From Campylorhamphus procurvoides (lineage: Eukaryota; Chordata; Aves; Passeriformes; Dendrocolaptidae), in the NCBI GenBank assembly GCA_013396655.1, contig WBMV01000268.1, positions 992,001-1,056,000 on the forward strand: DNA of 64,000 bases, written 5' to 3'. Made by a program: the position numbers and the translations under genes. Of the stretch, positions 26,001 through 38,000 are shown piece after piece (positions within the stretch are counted from its first letter, which is position 1; each line of letters begins with the position of its first letter). The notes below the pieces were generated by a model. It was not told the origin of the DNA and did no database searches. It worked only from the letters and a program-made list of their open reading frames with translations.

Positions 26001-29000
26001 AAATTAGGTGTGTACTTCCTGGGAATCATGTCCAGATATTTCCCAGGTTTCCACCAAGTCAGGAACTGGGTGTTAGTCTTGGGTCCTTCTCTTGATAATA
26101 TTTTTAGGTCCATTTTTCTAATTACTTCTGTAGGACTGGATCTGACAGGAGCTGGCCATAATTGGACACAGAACCTTCAGCTTATTTTCCTCTATCACAG
26201 TCATACAAGTAAAAATATTGGCCAGATACTGCTTTTGGAGTCATTAACAGCCCCTCTTAGAAGCAAAACCAGTTCTGAGCATATTATCTAAGGTCTTATT
26301 ATAATTTTACTTTTTTATACACAGTCTCTTCTATTTGAAGAACTTGGGGAATGTCTAGACCTTCAAAACAAATGTGAATTTTGATGACAGAATGGCACAA
26401 CAGCAGATTTGGAAACACAGTGCTCTGGGCCTCTTTCCTTGCAATGCAAAACACTTTAAGAGAATGTGGGAAATTCTAGTTTTCAATATATCTAAGCAAA
26501 AATATTTTCTTTTCCCTCTTAACGCCGAAGCTTGGACTTATTCCCAGAATCAGCTCCGTGGAGAACTTATGCAGTGAAAAGGATTTAGATGAGTACCAGA
26601 AGTATCACTGCATTGAAATTGCATCCGAAGTTGGACCTCACGTCCTGCCTGAAGTGTGTGCGCGGCTCATAGTGAGCATGTCAGCCCGTATTCACAATGG
26701 TGCTGTTGGTAAGGACCAGCCTGCACAGGCAGCTCTTTTGGACAGCTGCTGCTTTTCCCTTGAGTTTGTAGGATATGTAGACTGGAGAGCTCTCAGCCCG
26801 TGGTGGTGTAGGGAAGCGAAGCTGAGCAGCATGTGCTATGTATGAACATAGAGGATACATCCTGCTGAACCCTGAATGGGCTGCTAACACCTTTAGGTGA
26901 CATGAGTTTTGGAGTTCATTACAGCTGATGATCTTCATGGGGCAGTGTGACAGGAACCATGGCAGTGTTTGTGTGTTCTCTGAAGAGCATTTTGAATCAG
27001 ATGCAGCTTTACCATACAGCCAAGGCAGTAACTTTCCTACTTTTCTGGCTACTGTAAAATGACATGGAATTTTTTAAGCCCTTCCCCTGGATGCTGTAGG
27101 CCAGCTGGATGCCAGTACAAGCTGATGTACTGGAAGAGACTCACCAAGAAAACCCTGGTGGTGTTCCAGCAAGAGGGCAGTTGGCAGGTGGGGTTTGAAG
27201 CTCCCAGGCAGGCTCCTGGACCCACCATACAAAGGGTAGTTGGGCTTGGTGGCTTAGGAAACCTCTCAAGTGTTGGGCCCAGAAAAATGGAACTTCTCTG
27301 TGCTTCCAGTAACAGGAGGGGCCTTTCTGTATAACTCTGGTGGCTAGCTCCTTTCAGGAAGCCTGGCAGCAATGCCTCCAAAGTGATAGCATCTGCTTGG
27401 TTTGGGCAATTTTAGAAGGACCAATGCCTCACTCACATCACATATCAGGTGGTGATGTCATGGCTGTGCAGCCACAGACTCTTCTTATTTAGATTTGGGA
27501 TGTGCTAACTCCTCATTAGCCCAATTCCCAAAATGGTGGGATTCTCCCAATGAAACATGGCACTTTAGTTTTTAGTGCTTTCTCAAGCATCCTGGACAAA
27601 CATCCCCTGTGAGTGAACAGAGCATCTTTGCTCACCAAGTTAGTCCAAGATGTTCAGAAAGAACAAATGCTACACAGATGCAGACTGAGTACAGCCTGCA
27701 GGTCATGTCCAGTGCTGCAGCTAGACACATTTTTATCAAACCCTTCTAAACTTCAGGATATCTCTGTTTTGGATATACATTTTACTACACCCCTTGTGCC
27801 CTCTTGCAAACATGTGCTGAAGGCAGGGCCTTGAATGTGGCAACTGCATCACCAAGACTTGTACTGGTGTCTGATATACCACCACCACTGATGTTACACC
27901 ATCAAACAAGCCAAGCCAAGTCCATCGGTATGGATCCCTGCTACAAATAATCAAGCTCTTCCTATTTTAAAGTGTAAAACCTGCAAGTTGATGACAACAG
28001 TCACACTCCTTGATAATCAAACCTGTTTTGGTTTTCTTTCCCCTTGGCAGCATGTAAGTGCAATCCCCAGGGATCACTGAATGCCAACTGTAGCAAACTG
28101 GGGGGCCAGTGTCAGTGCAAAGCCAATGTCATAGGACGCTGCTGTGACACCTGCTCTGTGGGCAGCTACGGCTTCGGCTTCCATGGCTGCTATGGTGAGT
28201 ATTTGGCAGCCAGCACCAGCACCACTATCTGGCTCTCCATGCACACCCAACTTTTTAGGGCTTTGAATCCAGGATTATGCATGAAGAAATATAAAAAATG
28301 TTTTCACGAATAATGAGTTTTCCATCCCTGCTGCTTGACTGCCTTTGGCCAGTGCCAGCGATAAGAAGGGCTGGTGGGAATGCCTTCAGGGCAGAGCTTT
28401 GCCTTTCGTGTTTTCCAGCATGTGAGTGCCACCCGCAGGGCTCGCTGAGCACGCTGTGTGACCAGGTGACAGGGCAGTGCTCCTGCCGCCGGGAGGTGGA
28501 TGGTCAGCGCTGCAGCCGATGTCTGCCTGGGTATTTTGGATTTCCCCACTGCCGTCCTTGCCTTTGTAATGGCTATGCTGAGCTTTGTGACCCTCTGACC
28601 GGAGCGTGCCTCGACTGCCGTGGGTTTACGGCTGGAAGCCACTGTGAAAGGTAACCTGATGGGCAGCCCTGCAAAGCTCACCCAAACACTGGTGCTCTCC
28701 AAAAGGCCTCTGTAGCCAGGGGCCTACAAATGCATCAGTGACCTTAACAGGAAACATACCTAAACCAGGACTAAATTGGGCCTGGCTGCTGAATGTCAGG
28801 TACCTATTTGTTTGGCAAATGCATGTGGGATTGTGCACGCAATGCCTGTGGGGGGACTGCGGGCATGGCATGCACACAGCATTGCAGCAGGCTCCCCGAG
28901 AGAAGACATTTGAGAGATGGGTGCCACATGGCACTGTGTGCTTGGTGACACGCGGAAAGTGTGGTGTATGAGATACACTGACTCCTGAGAGCTTTCAAAT

Positions 29001-32000
29001 TGCCTGCTTTCAAATTTAAAATTGAGCACGAGGTTAGCCAGGAAGCTAACCTCGTGCTGAATACTCATTTTAATACCTGTAGTTCTCTCTGAGGAGCTTA
29101 AATAAACCAGCCTTGTTTGCTGGTCATATTAGTTCCATATGACCAGCAAATGACTTTTCCCACATGTTCTAGCTCCATTCAGAACAGTGCTCCTCTTTTT
29201 TATTCTATATACTGTCAGCAGTATCAGAGTTCAACATGGACATCAAAATTAAATGAATTTAGTTTAGTTTGGATGGATTGTACCTTGCCATTCACATTTA
29301 AGCAGATTTCCCCATGAAACCTATTGAGCTTTTCTTGCAGTGCTTTTAGACAATACAGTCTTTGGCTATTGTGCTTGTAGGTGGCAAATAGATTTAAAAT
29401 GGGAGACTGAAATACTTGTTGCCCTGTGCCTCTGCAGGAGCTCCAGACCCCAGGGTGAGGATAATCAAAGAGCCAAGTCTTTTAGCCTGACTTGTATACA
29501 TATGGAGAATTGTGTTCCCATTGGGCATAGTAAAGCAGATCAAAGCCTGAGGATGCTTCAGAAGCTGCTTCGTTGCTGCAGCTGCAGCACCACAGGGGGT
29601 TGGGACACGGAGGCGGAGGCGTCAGTGGTGGGCAGGTGGCTGAGCCCCCAGTGGGCCTGAAAACCCCCCCCGGTCTGGGTAACAGCACAGCCACCACCAA
29701 CTCAAAACAGACATTACCCCAGGTCTGCAGAAGATGTCAGACATGGCTCAATACATATGTTGCATCTAAAATACACAATATTCTTTGAGTGCTCTTATTG
29801 AATCATTGCTTTCTTTGCCTATAGCAGCACTTTCTAATGTCATGCCAACCACTCCGTGTGTGTGTCTGTAGAAAACCTTGAAAAGAAAATGTGTCTTTCT
29901 TTTTGCTCCAGATTTTGGGAATGCAGCTCTGATTTTCTATTTTAGAACACCTTTGAAGCTTCATGTATCTGTACCAATTCATGGAGATAGCATTACAATG
30001 ACCTGGAATGTAAATTTAAAGATATATACATATAAATTGATTCACCTGCCTGGACTGAATGGAGCACTTGACAATTTGTACCACTTTGTGTTGACTGCTT
30101 TGACAGGTGCATGGATGGATATTATGGAAACCCTCTGCAAGGAGAACCCTGCCAGCCATGCATGTGCCCAGGGGCGCCTACAAGCAATAGGTATTTTGCA
30201 CATTCCTGTTACCAAGACTCCCAGTCTGCACAACTAGTCTGCAATTGTCTCGAGGGATATTCAGGTATGAAGCAAAAAAAGGACTGGTTTTGATTCTATT
30301 AAAATTAATGTAGGAAAGAAAAACGACCATCCTCCACCCATCATGTGTTCAGAAATGACAAGTGAGGTAATGGTAATAAAATAACTAAGAAGAGTTAACA
30401 CTCAAATTTACTGAAATTATGTGGGGAAGTCCTGGCTAGGAAGAATGGGAATTGTGCAATTAGTGTTTGAAAAAGGCTTTCACCTAAGGGGATACAGTGA
30501 AGTCGTTAATTAATCTGATGGTGCTCTCTGGAAACATCCTCCTTTCCAGGGGCACTACATTAATCTGGTGGGGAGAGGGGGTAGAACTTCAGTTGCTCGT
30601 TATCTCTGAAAAAGAAGCCTTGAAAGCCCAAATCGGAAAGAACAGGACATCAAAAAGAGCTGACTTCCTGATCAGAGAAAACCTTTCTCCATATAGAGGA
30701 ATCTGTCTTTGACATTATGCCCAAAAGTGACTGTTTCACAGTTCAAATGGTCACTTTAGAAATGACGTTTCTATTCTCAGCTGTCTCCAATGCAGATATT
30801 TTTGCAGCAAACTGATGCCTCACTTCTTAAGATTCTGTTGACTTATCTTGAATTCCTGAAGGGAAAGCTGAAGATATTTCCCCACCGCTTGGCCATCAGG
30901 AAAATCTCCCGTGATGGAAGCAGATGCTAATGAGAAACACTGCTAAAAACTAAACTAATGCATCTTTATGTAGGCAAGGTTCCTTTAAAAGTCAGGAGCA
31001 GTTTTGCTTTAGTAATTGCTGTAGGGCCAAAATGATGTGTGTTGGTACTCAGCCAGGAGACTTCTGTCCTCACAAACCATTGCAATCCTCGGTTTTGGAC
31101 TTTTTTCTGCCCCTTTCTGGCAAGGCTCTTGTGCAGCTCTATGGCAAAGGGCTCCCTTTCTCAGATTGTAAAAGGCTCTGGTCCTGAGGACCACAGTGAA
31201 GGAACAGAGTCCTTGATTGAGAATGAGCCAGTGGCTGTGGTTCCAGAAACACCAGCCTGTCCAGAAAGGTCTCTGAGATGCAGAGAGGTAGCACCCCAAT
31301 CAGGGTGAGCATTGGCATGGCTTGCAGAAGTAGCTGCAATGCTAGCAAGCACGAACAGAGCATCCTAGAGCTCATATGAATTCCTGGGCTCCCCCCACCC
31401 TCCAATGCTGCTGTGGGAGTGAAGTGCCAAGGAAAATCCTCTAAATATGACTGACCCTGACTAATGTCATTGAATGGACTTAGCTGGAAAAAGATTTTTG
31501 GAGGTGTTACATGAGGCACCTATTTACTCCTACTAAAAGGTCTTCCTTAGTAGAAACAGCTTGGGATGAGGAGAGTGCATTTCAATCAAATTTCAGTGTG
31601 GAAGATGTACTTTAAACTGATCATAGGATTAAGGGCAACAGTCTCAAACAGGTGTATATTTTTTCCATAGTAAATGTGCATTTGAACACACAGTCTGAAT
31701 CTTTTAACAGTAGTACTGGAAATTACATGTTTCACTTGAATTCCCATCAGTCAGAAATATTTTTACCTTCCTCTCTGACAGGCAATCAGTGTGATGAGTG
31801 TCCTAGTGGGTTCTACAAAAACCCAAGCAGCCCTGGGCTTGACTGTGCACCATGTCCCTGCAATAACAACATTGATTTGACAGACCCAGAGTCCTGTAAC
31901 AGGATCACCGGGGAATGCACCAAGTGTTTACACAACACCCATGGAGCAAACTGCCAGTTCTGCAAACCAGGTTATTTCGGCTCAGCCCTCAATCAAAACT

Positions 32001-35000
32001 GTCAAAGTAAGTAAGTAACAGCACTGCAGCTGTGTGTTACTACCAAGAAAAGTTTTTTTGAAAGGAGAGAGAGGCTAGCCCTTGGAAGGACAACAAAACT
32101 AAAGCAGATGAATAGAGCAAAATATAAGAATACCAAATATGCTTAATATTTGCTCTATATGCTGAATATATCAGTGATACAAATAACTTAATGGGGCATG
32201 TATTAAATTCTATGTTATCCAGGTCTCACTAAATCTCATACTGAATATTGCTTCTAGGAAATACTCAATTGTCAAATGAAAGCAGTACTCCCTGTTAGAA
32301 AAATGAATGTGCATTCAGCTCATTCAGGAAGGAATCAAAAGTAAAAGAATCAGAGATAATTGTTTATCTATGTTGCTGGCTGTTGCCAACTAAGCAATGC
32401 TCAGCTAAACAGATGATCCCTTGCTGAGCTCCCTGCCTTACCAGTTGTTTTCATTAAGTGCCTAAAATGAGACTGTTCAGGCAATTTATAAGACTCCATG
32501 AACACTGTCAGTAATTCAGCAGTTTTAACAGAAAGGCACAAATGTAAGGAAAAGCAAGGCATAAGGCTCTCCAGTGTTTCTCAAAGACTATTTTTACATA
32601 TGTGCCTGATTGAGGATCTAATTTTTATGGGCCAGAGAATCACAGGTATTTTCAAGAAACTTTTTTTTTTCTGCAAATCTCTAAAATACAGTCCAAGCCC
32701 ATCCCTTGTTCATTCTTGGAAGATGTCTGTTAGAAATCATTAGGCAAGAAGTTTTGGCTTCTCACAAGCAAGGCTTTTTATCTGACTTGGCTTACTGGGC
32801 ATTCCCACACAGGGTAGTGCCTACTGTAAATCAGCTTCTCCTTACCCAGCATATCTAACATTTCATTCTAATAAGATTCAAAATTCACTGCACCTTCATA
32901 TCTTGTGCCTGTATTAAAAGTACTGAACACTCACAGTAAATTTTCTCAAAGCAATATATAAGATGTTATAGAAAGCTAGGTATGAGATTAAAAATGTGTT
33001 CAAGGTCACTAGAAGTAAACCTACACTGTGGGCTTTATATACAACTCTGGTTGTCCATCAGCTGTCTGTATTCCCATATGCTGTAGTAGTTGTCCTTCCT
33101 TTTCCAGGGTGCATGTGCAATGTGGCAGGTGTTCACCCTGCTCTGTGCCCGGGGGGGAATGCAGCCTGCCTGTGTGACCCAGCCACTGGAGCTTGCCCTT
33201 GCCTCCCCAACGTGTTGGGTGTGACATGTGACCAGTGTGTCTCTGGCTACTGGGACCTGGCTAGTGGAAAAGGATGTCAGACCTGTGACTGTGATCCAAA
33301 AAACTCGCAAAGCAACGAGTGCAACCAGGCAAGAAAGTTACTCTGCTTTCCAGGAACCAGGGTGGTGGTGTATTGGCATGGCACAGTGAGGACCCTCTTA
33401 TAAATGAGGATTGTTTTTTGTCATACTCCCTGAAAACAAAAATTCTTCCGAAGTTTGTAGTTGGCAAACTCACAGTGTTCTGATATTGTGGCTTTGTTGG
33501 TAAACAATTTCTCTTGTCTGGCTGTTTCTTTGTCAAGTGGATCTTAGAAATACTTTGCAAAACGGTGTCACGTAGGAAAGACTTGCCTCATAAATATACC
33601 TGTAGGGACGAAGGAAATCCAAGCTTGGATCCAAGAGTCTTATGAGTATTTTTAAGTGGTTTTTTTTGTTTGTTTTTTTTTTTTTTGTTTTTTGTTGTGG
33701 TTTTGCTTTTGGTTTTTTTCATAAAATAGCAGCTGTAGCCACTACATTAATCATGCCTCATCTATCAGACTGCTAGAGTATCTTTACTCATCTTCAATTC
33801 CTGTGCACTTTTTAAGGCTAGAATGTAGAAAAAATAAAACAGCATTTCAGGATAAAGGAGTGCAATTGTGGTCCCATGGAGTCAACAGCAATTTTGCTAT
33901 TGACTTCAGACCACCAGGAGCTTATCATAAGATCTTGCTGACATGTTTGCACGTTTTCCTTTCAATATGCTCCATGTTTGTTCCAGCTTATTTAGTGGAT
34001 TTTTTTATTTTCTTTCTAGCAAATTTAGCATTTGACCTCAAAGAACTGCTTTTCGGAGCTAAGCAGTTATCAGAGCTGAAATTCCACGCAGTTTAATTTA
34101 ATAGTTGAATTACAAAGTAATTTTTCAAAGGCAATGTGCATAATATACCCTTGAGGTTTTCCTGTAGTTTAAAGTTGAAATATTGAGTACTTTGAACTGC
34201 AAAAATAAAAAATTAAGTCTGTTTTGCAAAGGAAAAGAGTCCTCTCAGCTAACAGAGGATGAGTTCTCAAAGAACATCTGTAGACTGGAACATAGAAAAT
34301 CTTTCATATTGGTAAAGTAAAGCCACCTCTCAAGTGCATTTAATTTTCACAACCTTCAGCATGAAGATGGGAAAGGTGGGCCAGTACTGTATAAACAATG
34401 GTGTTCAAAGACTGTGGGCAAGCAGTGTTGCTGCAGTCCTCATATAGCTATATGACATAAGTCATAGAGAGAAAAAGCAGCACAGTAAATAATTATATCC
34501 AGCCATGTGGCTCTGCCAGAAGTTATTCAATCCTAACTGTTGTTTTTACAGTTTACAGGCCAGTGTCCATGTAAGCCAGGTTACAGTGGAAGATGTTGTG
34601 ATGAATGTGAAGAAAACTACTTTGGTAATCCCCAGATGCATTGCATTTGTAAGTATTATTAACTGGGGACAACTGGATTAGAAACTGCCTCAAAATAAAT
34701 GTTTACCTTTTATATTCACAGAGGAGATGGAATATACATCTATACAAATACATCTAGACAAATAGCCTTTCATATGTTTGTATATATGAGATGTACAAAA
34801 GTATTTATATTTTTTACCTATATTATTATTTCTATGGTTATGATGGAAGTTAGAGCTGAAGAAGAGCCATTACTATGCAGTCCATTTTGCTCTAACTCAA
34901 ACACTGATTTGCTTTTATTATCTTGAAATGCACAATTATACCTTTTTCATGCATTAATCTCACAGAAAAGGAACAACTGGATGTAACTTGCTGTCCCTGT

Positions 35001-38000
35001 CTTGCAGCGTGCGAGTGTAACCCCGAGGGAACGCGCCAGCCCCCGTGTGACAAAGCCACTGGCGCGTGTAACTGCAGGGCTGGTGTCACTGGCCGCTTCT
35101 GCGACCACTGCGGCCGTGGCTTTGAGAAAGACTTTCCTTCTTGCCATCAGTGTCACCTTTGTTTTGGCCAGTGGGACACTGAAATTGCTGCCCTTGCTCA
35201 GACTGTTCAGGGTTTAATGAGGTTTGCTGCAAAGCTGGAAGATAAAGGAGGACGACTTCCCAGCTGTGACATGCGCTTCAAAGCCTTTGAAGATGCCATT
35301 TCTGAAATCGAACGGATTTTGAGACATCCTGTCCTTTCACTGGAGGCCCTCTCAGGCATCAGGGATTTCCAGGGATACCTTCTGTAAGGGCTGGACTGCT
35401 CCTGAAAAAATCCACTGGCTGAGAAACAGTTTTGCCCCAGACCCCACCAGTCATCCCTACACATTAAGTCCCAGTTCTGATCAGCACACAGATGCTGGAC
35501 TACTAAGTCACTGTTTTCAATAGATCTGTGAAAAAATAATCCTTAATATATTTCTATCCCCCACAGACATAAATACTGGAATTTTCCAGTACATCCTTAG
35601 GGTTTTCTAAATAAACCATTAAATTAAATGCTTCTGCTCATTTGGAAATATATCTCTTGCCCTCTAAAATATTGTATAACTCAGTTCAAGTTTAGGAACA
35701 ATCCAGTCTGTCTTCTGCATAACTGCTGTTTCCCTTTCAGACAAAAGGTTGCACAAATGGATCCCCTTCACAGTTCACCGTATGAGTTTCCTAACCTTAA
35801 CAAGAACATAGAAGGTATTGGAGAAGAAGCTGACCTAGTGTATGAACTTCTACAACAGAAAATACATCTGCATCAAAGTTTTCAGTACTCGATCTTCAAA
35901 GGTAAGCCAGCAATGAAGTGAAATAGATGGTCATTTTCCATGACATTTCGTAATGTTTTTCTCATCATTGAACCATACAACCTTTCAAAGATCCCTAGAT
36001 TTTAGCTTCCTATGGTAGCATAAAAATGTAAACACCAACAACATTCTATAATTCTCTTGTACTAAAATGCCATGATTTCTAGCATCCCAAATTTTAGATG
36101 CATGTGTCAGGGTCCCATCAGTCAGAAGTCTCACAAATCACAGTGTTTACATCAGGATATAAGTCACCCACTTTCACAGTACAGACTCACAGATCATGCA
36201 GTAGAATAGCAAAGGATTTTCCCTCCACTTTTAACTACTCTTGCTCTTAGCAATATTTAAAGAATGTTGTCCAGCAATGTTTTGTTTAATTAAAGCAGAG
36301 TGTCATAGTGCAACTTCTTAACGTTCCCATGGGAAAATACATAACTTTATGTGGTACAGAACTAGCTCTCCATCATCAAGAAATGTGAAGGCAGAACTGA
36401 GTTCCCTGGTATTTTTGAGAGAATTATACCATCTGTGCTTGAGCTAAATATAGTCTCCATCAGCTGCTAAAGCTTTAATGACAATGCCCCAGACTGATTT
36501 CTGGAGAAAGATGGGAATGTATCAGCCAGAGACCTTGAACAGTGCTAGATCATCCACAATGGCAGGAGATGGTCAGCAGGATACCTTCCAAAGAGATGGC
36601 TGCCAAGATAGGAACCCCCAAAAGATAGGGTGCCCACCGCTGAAGACACAAGTTACAGGCAATATACTCCCATTCACAGTTCATCTATGTTTCATTCAGG
36701 CAAGAAAAACTGGCCTAGACAACATCGGGAAAAAAAGTCAACAGAAGACAAAGCAGAGGGAAAGGAAAAGGGGAAAAGAGGGATTAACGAAGATTTAGGG
36801 CTCCCGTGCCCTGCTGTACTTGGCAGCACCCCTGGGGACAGCTCTTCCGCTCAGGTCCCTGTGCGAGCAGTCAGCACAGTTCTCCCAGGCTCTGCTTCCC
36901 AATCTAACTGATCCTTGTGTAGACTCTGAGAAACACAGAAAGGCAAAGAAACAATAAATCCCAGGGAGGTCAGTGGATGCACATCTGAAGCATCCATGGT
37001 GCTCTCTGGTCACATTCCAAACCCACTTCATCTTTTGGCCTCTGGAGATGGATAAACAGCCCTATAAAAAGCACATGGGAGTGTGGGGAGAGGAAGACCT
37101 TGAATTAAGCTGAATTTCCTATCATGGCCACAAATACTCATTGGTGCTGCTACCAAGCATCCAATAGCACGAAAATAACATTCCCCTCAAGATAACTAGT
37201 TTCTCTGATACCCAGGAGAAAGACTGGCTCCTTCACTCAGTCTTCCTTTTGGGACCAGCAGCACATCCTACATATGGCTCTGCCTGCTTTTTCCTCTCTC
37301 TTTTATCCTGGGGTAGAGCAGGGTATGGCCATGTACCATGTGGGGCATATCCAGCACTTGTGCCCTAGATAACATGTGTGGGATGGGCTCCTACCTACCT
37401 CTCTTTGCAGAGGATCAGGACTTGGAGTCATCCTCACAGGGATACACTCAGCTAGCTGACCTGGAAACATCAATATCTAATGATGAATTAAAACCACTGG
37501 AAAAACCAAGGCACAAGTGTCCTTAAAAGAATGTTTGCAATTTATGAGATCTCATTAAATTATGGCTTTCCAGCCTTGGCCCCTGGCTTTGCAGCCACTC
37601 TGGTATGGTAATGCAGTGAGAGCTTCCTAGGCTGTAAATCAAGCCTGGACTAAGACACTGTGTTTAACATAAAGGAACTTGGAAGCTCTACAGCTCCATC
37701 ACAAACCAAACGTGGAAAATGCATTTGGGCCATTTAATGGAGAGTGAAACCACTGTAAATTATTCCTGCTAAGGAATTATTGCACAGAAAACAGTCTCTG
37801 GCTTAGTTACAGGTATTTTGTATTAGGAGCTAACTTTAAACTGTGTATTGTTTCCAAGAATTACAAGATAAATAAATAGCCCTGATTCCACATGATAACT
37901 AAACATTGTTCAGCTTCTGCCAAAGCAAGGCCAAGGGCTTTAGAGCCTGAATGAAAGCACACAAGACTTCATAAGTGTCTCGTCATTGACTTCAACTAGT

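Larger units (their letters stand above)
18301..28050 (+). other. LAMB4: LAMB4 introns 10-18
   Basis: The non-coding spans are 18301-19671, 19782-20248, 20329-21311, 21463-22395, 22528-23263, 23450-24647, 24770-25460, 25582-26530 and 26709-28050. Intron 10 carries a CR1 copy and intron 14 a T-rich tract (22781-22811). The rest is unremarkable AT-rich sequence without a nested gene. The exon 18 acceptor (aacgccgaag) has a purine-interrupted end. Confidence 0.8.

Noticed and set aside
33329..33337. GT at 33337 as the donor of LAMB4 exon 23
   Set aside because: It would add eight bases and break the LE12 frame, whereas the GC donor at 33329 keeps frame and family alignment.
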